Notes: generated by a model not told the origin, from the letters alone. A stretch of DNA of 57,288 nt from Mesostigma viride (GCA_009746045.1 RPFO01000611.1:1-57288), one strand, 5' to 3'. Positions 1 to 8,581 are shown, counted from the stretch's first letter. A program made the numbers and translations.

Positions 1-85
1 TGACCCCTGAGCCAGGGTTGGCAGGGGTCGGGAAGGCATTGCTGCATTGTGACAGATGCCAGTAGCAAAACCCCACTATCGTATC
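1..85. other. Unique sequence left of the inverted repeat
   Basis: No gene is visible. The stretch contains GTGACAGATGCCAG (50-63), a motif that recurs inside the repeat arms near 2674 and 2851 and, in weaker form, at the ends of genes near 8583 and 9586. It does not match the flank beyond 6004. Confidence 0.6.
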
Positions 86-145
86 CTAGCCCGGGCCGAC
101 CCGACCCCCTGTCGGCCCTCTGTCAGCCCGCTTTTCAAAGTATGA

Positions 146-205
146 CAGCTGGCACTCTAATGCTGGCACACTAGCAGAAAAAAGTGTAGGTGTGATATAG
201 GTATC
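146..205 (+). promoter_or_regulatory. Conserved upstream element of the first arm gene
   Basis: The block holds AGCTGGCACTCTAATGCTGG, an A-run, then GTGTAGG and a GATATAGGTATC just before the ATG. The same arrangement precedes the next gene (537-589), and both are mirrored in the right arm at about 5885-5944 and 5501-5553. Strong conservation between two paralogous genes directly upstream of their starts suggests a promoter. There is no experimental support. Confidence 0.55.
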
Positions 206-511
206 ATGCCAGTAAAACGAATGTTCCCGGCTGGCGACCCGCCTGGCCGTCATCATCTAGGCGTGATCAACCAATTCAACCGCAACCTGTACGAGCGCCG
301 TCTTGAAGCCATGCGCAGGAATATGCGCGTCGTTGAACGGCAAAGAGCAATCGAGGCCGAAATGGCCGCCCAGGCCCAGGCCCAGGCCATAGCCCAAGCA
401 GCGGCCGGCCAGCTGCAGTGGGTGGTGGAGGTGCACGAGCAGCAACAACACCGCGCGCGACGTGTACGGCGGACCCGTAGGCGCCGGGGGGGAAGCGCTA
501 GGGCCCGCTAG
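206..511 (+). CDS. Small basic coiled-coil protein, left copy
   Basis: This 101-residue protein starts MPVKRMF. It has a tyrosine/arginine-rich segment (YERRLEAMRRN) at about residues 29-39, then an Ala/Gln-rich helical middle, and ends in an Arg-rich tail (about residues 80-101). It shares MPV, YERRLEAMRRN, VHEQQQHR and RRVRRTRRR with the next gene, so the two are tandem paralogues. The basic tail would suit nucleic-acid binding, which is inference. I do not recognise a family. The copy in the other arm encodes an identical protein. Confidence 0.6.
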   Translation: MPVKRMFPAGDPPGRHHLGVINQFNRNLYERRLEAMRRNMRVVERQRAIEAEMAAQAQAQAIAQAAAGQLQWVVEVHEQQQHRARRVRRTRRRRGGSARAR

Positions 512-536
512 CCCGGCCCGACCCGACCCCTTGTAA

Positions 537-589
537 AGCTGGCACTATAATGCTGGCAAAAAAAAAAGTGTAGGTAGGGTATAAGTATC
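537..589 (+). promoter_or_regulatory. Conserved upstream element of the second arm gene
   Basis: This is the second copy of the element at 146-205. It has AGCTGGCACTATAATGCTGG, a ten-A run, GTGTAGG and GGGTATAAGTATC, ending at the ATG. The T-A-T-A core and fixed distance to the start support a promoter role. Confidence 0.55.
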
Positions 590-1330
590 ATGCCAGTACA
601 ACGAAGGTTCGAATCGGGTGTCGACCGGCCTGGCAGCTATCTTGCGTACCGCCGGGCGGTCAACGCGCCACCTTACTACCGCGACCCGTACGAGCGTAGA
701 CTCGAAGCCATGCGCAGGAATTTGCAATATGGTGGCATTGAACGGCCAAGAGACCTGCGGTACAACGTTATCGCCGTGCTCGGGGACCAGGCCATGGCCT
801 GGGTAAGAGCCCAGGAAGCGGCGGACCAGGCCGCACGGCGGGTGGTGCACGAGCAGCAACAACACCGCACGCGACGACGTGTACGGCGCACCAGGAGGCG
901 CTGGGGGGGAAGCGCTAGGGCCCGTGACCCTTGCAAATTTGTCCCTATAGATATAGACGATGGAAGAGGGCACGTCCCCACCCGGGTCCACGCACGTACC
1001 GCGCCGAAAAATGAAGGCGGATGGCACGTACTACACCCCCCGCCCCCGCCACCTCCTCCCGGCCCGGTGCTTCGGGCACTCAAGTACATCGTGCAGTCCC
1101 CGCTGGGGGCCCCACTCCGGTTTCTGGTGACGTACGGGGTAGAGGGAGACGGGTTTGTAAGGGCCTACGAGGGGATGTTCAGACTGTCCCTGTTGATGGC
1201 CGTAATCCTCGCGTACTTCGTGTATTTCCTGGTCAAGATGTGGCGTCGCCCCGTCAAGCTGGACTTCACCCCGGCCGTGGCGGCCGTAAAGAGGCTCCCC
1301 ACTCCAAGCAGCGGGCCGACAGTGGGCTGA
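590..1330 (+). CDS. Fusion frame of two arm genes (basic protein + membrane protein), left copy
   Basis: In this arm one frame of 246 residues runs through two proteins that are separate in the right arm. Residues 1-110 are a paralogue of the preceding basic coiled-coil protein (PYERRLEAMRRN, VHEQQQHRTRRR). The C-terminal part has a proline run, then one strong membrane segment (LLMAVILAYFVYFLVKMW) and a basic tail. The fusion depends on a G7 run near 903-909, which is G8 in the other arm, and a C6 run near 1036, which is C7 there. The second gene probably starts at ATG 960. I favour two separate genes with base-calling errors here, though a real fusion cannot be excluded. Confidence 0.55.
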   Translation: MPVQRRFESGVDRPGSYLAYRRAVNAPPYYRDPYERRLEAMRRNLQYGGIERPRDLRYNVIAVLGDQAMAWVRAQEAADQAARRVVHEQQQHRTRRRVRRTRRRWGGSARARDPCKFVPIDIDDGRGHVPTRVHARTAPKNEGGWHVLHPPPPPPPPGPVLRALKYIVQSPLGAPLRFLVTYGVEGDGFVRAYEGMFRLSLLMAVILAYFVYFLVKMWRRPVKLDFTPAVAAVKRLPTPSSGPTVG

Positions 1331-1361
1331 GTAATTATCCATCGCAGTATTATCCATCACC

Positions 1362-1840
1362 ATGTTCATGCTATTGCTCGTGATCATCCTGCTGTTTGTG
1401 ATCTTCATGATGCGTAACATGCCCGAACCCGCTACCCCCCCTCGGACCCCGGTGCAGCCGCCGTGGCGTACGAGGCCACCCCCAACCCGGAGCCGGACAG
1501 CACGGCCGCGGCCCCCGCTAACACGGTAGACCCCCGCGCGCCTGAGGAGAAGGCCGAGCGCGTGCGCTTCAAGGAGGCGATACCCGGAATGGTCACCAAC
1601 GTGCAGGCGATGATCGTGGACAGCGTGAACCCCGTGTCCATGTTGGGCGGCCTCATGAGCGGGTTCGGCATGATTCCCAACAAGGCGGCCGACAAGGTCA
1701 GCAAGGCGGGCGCCAAGATCACCAAGGCCGTGGTGGGGCACACCCCGGGCGGTGCGCTGATGCAGGCGTTCAAGGACAAGAAGAGCGCGCGGTGCAAGGC
1801 CAAGAAGTTCTTCAGCTGGGGGTTCGCCAAGTGCAAGTAG
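1362..1840 (+). pseudogene. Single-pass membrane protein, frame-broken left copy
   Basis: Translation from ATG 1362 gives a strongly hydrophobic N-terminus (MFMLLLVIILLFVIFMM) followed by a Pro/Ala/Glu-rich segment. The open frame then shifts at a C7 run near 1435-1441, which is eight bases long in the other arm. The rest, open from about 1463, has two glycine/methionine-rich hydrophobic helices (NPVSMLGGLMSGFGMIP and a following KAGAKITKAVVG) and a Lys/Cys-rich end. The expected whole is about 160 residues. Each arm carries a different indel, so neither copy is intact as written. Function unknown; a virion membrane protein is plausible. Confidence 0.5.
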
Positions 1841-2430
1841 CGCCGAGGGGCGGGAGCAGCGGGAGAGCTTGGATGTTCTTCTCCCCCCCGTTTTTGAGAA
1901 GCCTATCCACGATCTCGCTCGAAACGGGATTCTCACCCCCGCCAGTTTTTTTGTCAAGGAGAAGCCTATCCAACAACATTGCTCGATAATGCCCGGAGAG
2001 GGCGTCTTAAATTTGTTCGATGGTCGAGCAGGGTTTAAGAGGAGGGGAATTTGGATAGTCTTCTTTTGGTAGTCTTCTTTTTGGAGAGAAAAAAAAAGTA
2101 TTTTATGGCGTAAGGAATTTTTCAAGGGGGTATAGGTATAGGGTATAGGCCTGGGGGGAATAATAGTTGCGGCCGGGCCCGAAAAAGAAGCCTATCCAAG
2201 AGAAGCCTATCCACGAACATTGCCCGAGAACTGCGGGAGAGGGCGTCTTAAATTTACTCAGCCCCTCACCAGGGGTTGTCAGGGGTCGAGTTTGGATAGT
2301 CTTCTCTTTTTTTTCCTGGTGGCGGATGGATGGGCCGGGGTTGGCAGGGGTTGTATTGGATAGGCTTCTCTTTTTTGGGTCGGAGAAGGCTATCCAAGGC
2401 GGGGCCGTGTTGAGAGCCCCCGAAAAAAAA
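1841..2430. repeat. Non-coding block rich in short inverted motifs, left copy
   Basis: No convincing gene. The block contains several GAGAAGCCTATCC motifs and their complements GGATAGGCTTCTC or GGATAGTCTTCTT, two GGCGTCTTAAATTT elements, and runs of TATAGGGTATAGG type. It is mirrored at about 3660-4248, and a diverged version lies at 6185-6790. The paired motifs could form hairpins or be arrays of binding sites. Confidence 0.7.
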
Positions 2431-2583
2431 ATGTCCGCAGTGGTTAATGGATGCGGCCGCCACCCCCCGTGGGCCGGCCTGCAGTGGTGGACGCCCCCCG
2501 CCAAGTGGGTGATGCGCGACGGGAAGATCGTGCTTGCCACCCCGGTCGATGTGCCCGCTGACGTGAGCAAAGACGAGCGATGA
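2431..2583 (+). CDS. Possible 50-residue protein, left copy
   Basis: A short frame starting MSAVVNGCGRHPPWAGLQWW, rich in Trp and Pro in its first half (WWTPPAKWVMRDGK). It follows an A9 run. The mirrored copy differs at the C-terminus through a C3/C2 difference. Length and lack of recognisable features make this a weak call. A TGACGTCA palindrome follows the stop. Confidence 0.3.
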   Translation: MSAVVNGCGRHPPWAGLQWWTPPAKWVMRDGKIVLATPVDVPADVSKDER

Positions 2584-3015
2584 CGTCAGCAAGTATACAG
2601 CACACCTACGTCCCGGCACACCCCGCCCCGGGGTTGTGGAGGGGTGGCGCTGCGCCTCCCCCGAACAGTGGTGGTGACAGATGCCAGCAAAGATACCGTA
2701 AGATTCCAAACGACATCCCGCGCGCTCCGCGCCGCCGATGATGGTGACAGGGCAGCGAAGAGGCATGCAGCGTGCCACGTGTCCGATTTCTATTGGCTAA
2801 ATGCAAAAAAGCCCCCATCACACACCGATTCGGGTGGTGACAGGGGCCAGTGGGTGACAGACGCCAGCATAAGTGTCAATCTTTGAAAAATAATCACACG
2901 CCGAGCGGTGGTTACCAGGGGAGGTGTCAGAGTTTGGCAGCATAAGGGCAAAAAAAAAATCTAAAGTGACAGTATATAAGTACCTTCCAACAGGAAGAGC
3001 CCGGACTTTGACACC
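2584..3015. other. Gene-free inner part of the left arm
   Basis: I see no credible gene. GTGACAGATGCCAGC and GTGACAGACGCCAGCATAAG occur here, matching the motif at 50-63. The segment ends at the palindrome spacer; its mirror is 3077-3510. Confidence 0.5.
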
Positions 3016-3076
3016 GAGTGGGCCACTCAATCCGGGCGGGGAGGCACCAGGGGGTCCCTGTCAAACTTTGACACCC
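3016..3076. other. Central spacer of the inverted repeat
   Basis: These 61 unique bases separate the two arms. The spacer contains no gene. Just before its right edge it holds CAAACTTTGACACC, a near copy of the inner arm end ACTTTGACACC. A spacer this short between 2.9 kb arms would allow the whole region to fold as a giant hairpin when single-stranded. Confidence 0.9.
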
Positions 3077-3524
3077 GGTGTCAAAGTCCGGGCTCTTCCT
3101 GTTGGAAGGTACTTATATACTGTCACTTTAGATTTTTTTTTGCCCTTATGCTGCCAAACTCTGACACCTCCCCTGGTAACCACCGCTCGGCGTGTGATTA
3201 TTTTTCAAAGATTGACACTTATGCTGGCGTCTGTCACCCACTGGCCCCTGTCACCACCCGAATCGGTGTGTGATGGGGGCTTTTTTGCATTTAGCCAATA
3301 GAAATCGGACACGTGGCACGCTGCATGCCTCTTCGCTGCCCTGTCACCATCATCGGCGGCGCGGAGCGCGCGGGATGTCGTTTGGAATCTTACGGTATCT
3401 TTGCTGGCATCTGTCACCACCACTGTTCGGGGGAGGCGCAGCGCCACCCCTCCACAACCCCGGGGCGGGGTGTGCCGGGACGTAGGTGTGCTGTATACTT
3501 GCTGACGTCATCGCTCGTCTTTGC

Positions 3525-3659
3525 TCACGTCAGCGGCACATCGACCGGGGTGGCAAGCACGATCTTCCCGTCGCGCATCACCCACTTGGCGGGGGGCGTC
3601 CACCACTGCAGGCCGGCCCACGGGGGGTGGCGGCCGCATCCATTAACCACTGCGGACAT
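3525..3659 (-). CDS. Possible short protein, right copy
   Basis: Mirror of the 2431-2583 frame. Same N-terminal half, but a one-base difference in a C run (GTGCCGC here, GTGCCCGC there) gives a shorter, different C-terminus. Weak call. Confidence 0.25.
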   Translation of the reverse strand: MSAVVNGCGRHPPWAGLQWWTPPAKWVMRDGKIVLATPVDVPLT

Positions 3660-4248
3660 TTTTTTTTCGGGGGCTCTCAACACGGCCCCGCCTTGGATAG
3701 CCTTCTCCGACCCAAAAAAGAGAAGCCTATCCAATACAACCCCTGCCAACCCCGGCCCATCCATCCGCCACCAGGAAAAAAAAGAGAAGACTATCCAAAC
3801 TCGACCCCTGACAACCCCTGGTGAGGGGCTGAGTAAATTTAAGACGCCCTCTCCCGCAGTTCTCGGGCAATGTTCGTGGATAGGCTTCTCTTGGATAGGC
3901 TTCTTTTTCGGGCCCGGCCGCAACTATTATTCCCCCCAGGCCTATACCCTATACCTATACCCCCTTGAAAAATTCCTTACGCCATAAAATACTTTTTTTT
4001 TCTCTCCAAAAAGAAGACTACCAAAAGAAGACTATCCAAATTCCCCTCCTCTTAAACCCTGCTCGACCATCGAACAAATTTAAGACGCCCTCTCCGGGCA
4101 TTATCGAGCAATGTTGTTGGATAGGCTTCTCCTTGACAAAAAAACTGGCGGGGGTGAGAATCCCGTTTCGAGCGAGATCGTGGATAGGCTTCTCAAAAAC
4201 GGGGGGAGAAGAACATCCAAGCTCTCCCGCTGCTCCCGCCCCTCGGCG
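3660..4248. repeat. Non-coding motif block, right copy
   Basis: Mirror of 1841-2430, with the same GGATAGGCTTCTC, GAGAAGCCTATCC and AAATTTAAGACGCC motifs. No gene seen. Confidence 0.7.
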
Positions 4249-4726
4249 CTACTTGCACTTGGCGAACCCCCAGCTGAAGAACTTCTTGGCCTTGCACCGC
4301 GCGCTCTTCTTGTCCTTGAACGCCTGCATCAGCGCACCGCCCGGGGTGTGCCCCACCACGGCCTTGGTGATCTTGGCGCCCGCCTTGCTGACCTTGTCGG
4401 CCGCCTTGTTGGGAATCATGCCGAACCCGCTCATGAGGCCGCCCAACATGGACACGGGGTTCACGCTGTCCACGATCATCGCCTGCACGTTGGTGACCAT
4501 TCCGGGTATCGCCTCCTTGAAGCGCACGCGCTCGGCCTTCTCCTCAGGCGCGGGGGTCTACCGTGTTAGCGGGGGCCGCGGCCGTGCTGTCCGGCTCCGG
4601 GTTGGGGGTGGCCTCGTACGCCACGGCGGCTGCACCGGGGTCCGAGGGGGGGGTAGCGGGTTCGGGCATGTTACGCATCATGAAGATCACAAACAGCAGG
4701 ATGATCACGAGCAATAGCATGAACAT
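4249..4726 (-). pseudogene. Single-pass membrane protein, frame-broken right copy
   Basis: Mirror of 1362-1840. Here the N-terminal membrane segment and the Pro/Ala/Glu-rich region read in one frame (C8 run), but the frame is lost near 4550, where CGCGCCTGAG lacks two bases relative to the left arm (CGCGCGCCTGAG). The C-terminal 92 residues continue in another frame. The two arms are therefore broken at different points of the same gene. Confidence 0.5.
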
Positions 4727-4757
4727 GGTGATGGATAATACTGCGATGGATAATTAC

Positions 4758-5129
4758 TCAGCCCACTGTCGGCCCGCTGCTTGGAGTGGGGAGCCTCTTT
4801 ACGGCCGCCACGGCCGGGGTGAAGTCCAGCTTGACGGGGCGACGCCACATCTTGACCAGGAAATACACGAAGTACGCGAGGATTACGGCCATCAACAGGG
4901 ACAGTCTGAACATCCCCTCGTAGGCCCTTACAAACCCGTCTCCCTCTACCCCGTACGTCACCAGAAACCGGAGTGGGGCCCCCAGCGGGGACTGCACGAT
5001 GTACTTGAGTGCCCGAAGCACCGGGCCGGGAGGAGGTGGCGGGGGCGGGGGGGTGTAGTACGTGCCATCCGCCTTCATTTTTCGGCGCGGTACGTGCGTG
5101 GACCCGGGTGGGGACGTGCCCTCTTCCAT
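4758..5129 (-). CDS. Proline-run single-pass membrane protein, right copy
   Basis: A 123-residue protein starting MEEGTSPPGSTHVPRRK, followed by a run of eight prolines, an amphipathic stretch, one clear transmembrane helix at about residues 78-97 (LLMAVILAYFVYFLVKMW) and a basic C-terminal tail. The topology suggests a proline-rich head and a short basic tail. This is probably the true form of the gene that is fused in the left arm. No family recognised. Confidence 0.6.
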   Translation of the reverse strand: MEEGTSPPGSTHVPRRKMKADGTYYTPPPPPPPPGPVLRALKYIVQSPLGAPLRFLVTYGVEGDGFVRAYEGMFRLSLLMAVILAYFVYFLVKMWRRPVKLDFTPAVAAVKRLPTPSSGPTVG

Positions 5130-5170
5130 CGTCTATATCTATAGGGACAAATTTGCAAGGGTCACGGGCC

Positions 5171-5500
5171 CTAGCGCTTCCCCCCCCAGCGCCTCCTGGT
5201 GCGCCGTACACGTCGTCGCGTGCGGTGTTGTTGCTGCTCGTGCACCACCCGCCGTGCGGCCTGGTCCGCCGCTTCCTGGGCTCTTACCCAGGCCATGGCC
5301 TGGTCCCCGAGCACGGCGATAACGTTGTACCGCAGGTCTCTTGGCCGTTCAATGCCACCATATTGCAAATTCCTGCGCATGGCTTCGAGTCTACGCTCGT
5401 ACGGGTCGCGGTAGTAAGGTGGCGCGTTGACCGCCCGGCGGTACGCAAGATAGCTGCCAGGCCGGTCGACACCCGATTCGAACCTTCGTTGTACTGGCAT
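5171..5500 (-). CDS. Small basic coiled-coil protein, paralogue, right copy
   Basis: A 109-residue Arg-rich protein that ends after RRRWGGKR because the G run is eight bases here. It shares YERRLEAMRRN, VHEQQQHR and RRVRRTRRR with the gene at 5579-5884. The stop just after the Arg-rich tail and the separate membrane gene downstream make this arm the more believable version. Confidence 0.6.
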   Translation of the reverse strand: MPVQRRFESGVDRPGSYLAYRRAVNAPPYYRDPYERRLEAMRRNLQYGGIERPRDLRYNVIAVLGDQAMAWVRAQEAADQAARRVVHEQQQHRTRRRVRRTRRRWGGKR

Positions 5501-5578
5501 GATACTTATACCCTACCTACACTTTTTTTTTTGCCAGCATTATAGTGCCAGCTTTACAAGGGGTCGGGTCGGGCCGGG

Positions 5579-5884
5579 CTAGCGGGCCCTAGCGCTTCCC
5601 CCCCGGCGCCTACGGGTCCGCCGTACACGTCGCGCGCGGTGTTGTTGCTGCTCGTGCACCTCCACCACCCACTGCAGCTGGCCGGCCGCTGCTTGGGCTA
5701 TGGCCTGGGCCTGGGCCTGGGCGGCCATTTCGGCCTCGATTGCTCTTTGCCGTTCAACGACGCGCATATTCCTGCGCATGGCTTCAAGACGGCGCTCGTA
5801 CAGGTTGCGGTTGAATTGGTTGATCACGCCTAGATGATGACGGCCAGGCGGGTCGCCAGCCGGGAACATTCGTTTTACTGGCAT
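5579..5884 (-). CDS. Small basic coiled-coil protein, right copy
   Basis: Identical at protein level to the 206-511 product: Arg/Gln/Ala-rich, helical middle, Arg-rich tail. The same upstream element precedes it on this strand (5885-5944). Confidence 0.6.
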   Translation of the reverse strand: MPVKRMFPAGDPPGRHHLGVINQFNRNLYERRLEAMRRNMRVVERQRAIEAEMAAQAQAQAIAQAAAGQLQWVVEVHEQQQHRARRVRRTRRRRGGSARAR

Positions 5885-6004
5885 GATACCTATATCACAC
5901 CTACACTTTTTTCTGCTAGTGTGCCAGCATTAGAGTGCCAGCTGTCATACTTTGAAAAGCGGGCTGACAGAGGGCCGACAGGGGGTCGGGTCGGCCCGGG
6001 CTAG

Positions 6005-6184
6005 TCTAAGTGCAAACCACGCCTTTCAGGCGGTCGCGGCACCTCCACAACCCTTGCTAGGCTTCGCGAGGGCTACCCCTCGTTCCTGCGCGTGTTTTGA
6101 GCGTCGTTAGCGTCGTTCGTGGCGGGACGCGGCAGGACGTGGCGGGCGTGGCGGGTCGTGGCGGGTCGTGGCAGGTCGTTGCAG
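6005..6184. other. Unique flank right of the inverted repeat
   Basis: No gene is visible. The segment is rich in GTGGCGGG-type degenerate tandem repeats (about 6118-6180). Confidence 0.4.
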
Positions 6185-6790
6185 GTCGGGTGTCGGCAGA
6201 GGCGGGAGAGGTTGGATGTTCTTCTCTCCGTGTTTTTGGAGAAGTCTATCCACGATCTTGGTCGAGATAGGGTTCTCGGCGCGTGCCGTTTTTTTTGTCG
6301 ACGAGAAGGCTATCCACGACCGATGGTCGAGAATGTCGGGAGGGGGCGTCTTAAATTTGTTCGATTGTCGGGCGGGGTTTAAGAGGGGGGGAGTTTGGAT
6401 AGTCTTCTTTTGGTAGTCTTCTTTTTGGGTATGAAAGGGAAGTATTTTATGGCATAAGGAAAATTTTCAGGGGGTATAGGGTATAGGGTATAGGGTGTAG
6501 GGTATAGGTGGAGTAATAGTTTGGCCGGGGGGTAAAAAGAAGGCTATCCAAGAGAAGGCTATCCACGACCGACGGGCGAGACTGTCGGGAGGGTCGTCTT
6601 AAATTTGTTCGGTGGTCGAGCGGGGTTTGAGAGGGGGTGAGTTTGGATAGTCTTCTCTTTTTTTTCCTGGTGACGGATGCGTGGGCCGGTGTTGGCGGGG
6701 GTTTGTTGGATAGTCTTCTCTTTTTTGGTCGGTAGAAGGCTATCCAAGCGGGGCCGTGTTGAGAGCGTTCGAGCGGTGCTGTGCGCGCGC
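6185..6790 (+). repeat. Third, diverged copy of the non-coding motif block
   Basis: This block is colinear with 1855-2440 in the same orientation. It has the same order of GAGAAGGCTATCC-type motifs, GGCGTCTTAAATTTGTTCG, GGTTTAAGAGG, GGATAGTCTTCTTTTGGTAG, AAGTATTTTATGGC, TATAGGGTATAGGG and GGATAGTCTTCTCTTTTTTT, but with many substitutions. It is followed by a gene start in place of the arm's inner sequence. Conservation of the short motifs within diverged sequence suggests that they are functional. Confidence 0.75.
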
Positions 6791-6833
6791 GTTTTAAAAT
6801 TATGTGCGCTTTTTTGTATACGTGTTTCGCGCG

Positions 6834-6983
6834 ATGGCGGTATCGTCCGATCGTTGCGGTGCGTTGACGGGCAAGGGCGGCCGGTGCGGGTGGCAGACGT
6901 GGGGCGGCAGGAGCGCGTGCCCGCACCACGGGGGCGGGAGGAGGGGGAGGGGCGGGCGCACGGGGTCAGGGCGGGGCGCCTAG
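6834..6983 (+). CDS. Short Cys/His-module frame, probably the N-terminus of the next gene
   Basis: A 49-residue frame whose first 30 residues carry CGALTGKGGRC and then CPHH, the Cys-x(9)-Cys ... Cys-x-x-His arrangement seen at the N-termini of three other proteins in this window. It then runs into G/R-rich sequence and stops one base before ATG 6985. In the other carriers this module is followed by a helical or basic region, so I suspect a frameshift in the G-rich tract at about 6938-6980 separating it from the Ala-rich protein. Confidence 0.45.
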   Translation: MAVSSDRCGALTGKGGRCGWQTWGGRSACPHHGGGRRGRGGRTGSGRGA

Positions 6984-6984
6984 A

Positions 6985-8106
6985 ATGGGCCAGGGCGGTG
7001 CAGAGGGCGCTCAGGGCCGGTTTCCGCCCGGCGGCGGAGGACCCGCAGCTGGATCGGCGGCGTCCGCGCGATCGCACCTGGACGCGCTTAGACAGCGCGC
7101 CCAGGACTTAGAGGAGAAAGCGAGCCGGGCCAGAGAAAGGTCGGAAGGTCATCAAAAAAGAGCGGCCGAGACACAAACCGCTCGCAGTCACGATAAATGG
7201 CAATTTGCGGCCGACATCGCGCACAATAAGTATACGAAACTCAAAGCGGAGGCCAAGGCCGCTAACAAAGCCCTTGGGGACGCCGTGCGGGCTGCGGCTC
7301 CGTCCGCCACTGCCGCCCCGCGCCCCGCGCCTTCTGCTGTAGCAGGGGGGGTGTTCGACGAAAATAGGTGGTACATGAGACCGGCGGCCAGATTGGCGAA
7401 CGGTCTGGAGGCGGCCGCTGCCTGGGTCGAGAGGATGGCTCCGGGCGGACAGACGCGGGAGATCAAGGACGCCATGACCGCTGCTCGAGCCCGCGCGGGT
7501 GAAGCCCGGTGGGCCCTGCACGAGGCGGACGAGCTCGAGCGTCGTGCGGCAGCCCGTGACCGAGCCGTGGCTCACTCCGCTAACCCCGGAGCCACCCGTG
7601 CCATCGCCGAGGAGTTGGCCCGTAAAGCGGCCGTCGCCAGAATGCGCGCCGTTGCGGCTGTCGCGTCACACACGGCGGCCATTGCGAGGCTCGAGACCGC
7701 GCAAAACCGCTTTGATGTCATAGATACAGCTGACGCCGTACCCGTCGCCGAGAGGGCTGCCGCCGCGGCTGCCGCTAGGGCTGACGCCTTTGCCCGCGAC
7801 CCCGAAGCTCTGGACAGGGCGAACGCTAGGGCTGCCAGAAGGGCGATGCCGTACGGTGGGGACGACGACGAAGCCGCCGCCGCCGCGGCTCTCGAGGCCG
7901 CCTTAGAGGCCGCCCCCGCGCTCACCCACAAAGAGCGACTGGAGGCCGCCGAGGAGGCCGAGAGGCAGGCCTACCGGCTCGAGAGCGACGACGAGGACGA
8001 CTACGTCCAGCACAGGGGGTACACGCGGTGTTCACGCCGATATACACGCGGACGGAGACGCCGATGTACACGGGGGGGCGCGGGCATCCTGTCCGCTCGG
8101 GGGTGA
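6985..8106 (+). CDS. Ala-rich coiled-coil protein
   Basis: This 373-residue product is dominated by Ala, Arg and Glu with long helical stretches (DALRQRAQDLEEKASRARER, then several AAxA segments to about residue 320), an acidic patch (SDDEDDY) near residue 332 and an Arg/Thr-rich tail (YTRGRRRR). The first 25 residues are Gly-rich and may be an artefact of the frameshift proposed for the preceding Cys/His module. No enzymatic motif is seen. A structural or virion role is a guess. Confidence 0.6.
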   Translation: MGQGGAEGAQGRFPPGGGGPAAGSAASARSHLDALRQRAQDLEEKASRARERSEGHQKRAAETQTARSHDKWQFAADIAHNKYTKLKAEAKAANKALGDAVRAAAPSATAAPRPAPSAVAGGVFDENRWYMRPAARLANGLEAAAAWVERMAPGGQTREIKDAMTAARARAGEARWALHEADELERRAAARDRAVAHSANPGATRAIAEELARKAAVARMRAVAAVASHTAAIARLETAQNRFDVIDTADAVPVAERAAAAAAARADAFARDPEALDRANARAARRAMPYGGDDDEAAAAAALEAALEAAPALTHKERLEAAEEAERQAYRLESDDEDDYVQHRGYTRCSRRYTRGRRRRCTRGGAGILSARG

Positions 8107-8183
8107 CTAGGCCTAGGAAGAGGAGCACTCCATCAGCCGGGGGGGCGCGTGCACGGGTAAATAAACACCGCGTCTAGTGGTAA

Positions 8184-8581
8184 ATGTCTCTGCCCGTGAA
8201 AGAAAAGGACGTCCAGGCGGCCTACAGCGCGAGGACGGGGGGCAGGCGCGAGGTGGTTTGTCAGGGGGGGAAGATCGACATCCTGGACGACGAGAGGGGC
8301 AGGATCGTCGAGGTGAAGGAATGGGGCAACTGGATGTACGGCGTGGGGCAGCTCATATCGTACGGGAAGGAATACCCCGGCCACAGCAAGGAGCTGCACC
8401 TGTTCAGGTCCAGGTGGTCCGCGAACGTAACGCTCGACAAGCTGAAACACATCCTGAGCGTGTGCAAGATCGCCGATATAGCCGTGACACTGCACGAGAG
8501 CGTGGGGCTGTCGCTGCCGACCCCCCCCCTCCCCTGTGGAGACGCCTCCTGTGTCTCTCCGCCAAGGTCGCGCCCGACTAG
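8184..8581 (+). CDS. PD-(D/E)XK-like nuclease, small
   Basis: Starting at ATG 8184, about 113 residues look like a compact restriction-endonuclease-fold core: GGKIDILDDERGRIVEVKEWGN contains the Asp ... Glu-x-Lys spacing, followed by a QLISYGKEYPG helix and two further beta/alpha segments. The frame reads into a C9 run near 8520-8529 and then overlaps the convergent gene. A one-base change at that run would give a stop at 8581, three bases past the end of the convergent gene. I therefore place the end there, giving about 130 residues. Biological target unknown. Confidence 0.55.

Larger units (their letters stand above)
86..3015 (+). repeat. Left arm of a ~2.93 kb inverted repeat
   Basis: This arm is the reverse complement of 3077-6004, from the outer CTAGCCCGGG to the inner GGACTTTGACACC. 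The arms differ by only a few bases. The differences I can locate are mostly in runs: G7 against G8, C6 against C7, C7 against C8, C3 against C2, and a two-base GC difference. It carries four small genes and a non-coding block, all mirrored in the other arm. The sequence outside the arm (1-85) is not mirrored beyond 6004. Confidence 0.97.
3077..6004 (-). repeat. Right arm of the inverted repeat
   Basis: This is the mirror of 86-3015. Corresponding genes sit on the minus strand at positions that sum to about 6090 with their left-arm partners. Open frames differ between the arms because of the small indels. The right arm separates two genes that are fused in the left arm, and it breaks a different place in the single-pass membrane protein. 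Confidence 0.97.

Noticed and set aside
1031-5144. Large frames antisense to the arm genes (for example 1031-2125 and 3965-4717)
   Set aside because: Low-complexity translations crossing the non-coding motif block; they are complements of the arm genes with better-supported starts and composition.
86-6004. Palindrome as an assembly read-through of a covalently closed genome end
   Set aside because: A read-through would mirror everything to both sides of the centre. The mirror stops at 86 and 6004, with unrelated flanks, and the arms are not exactly identical.
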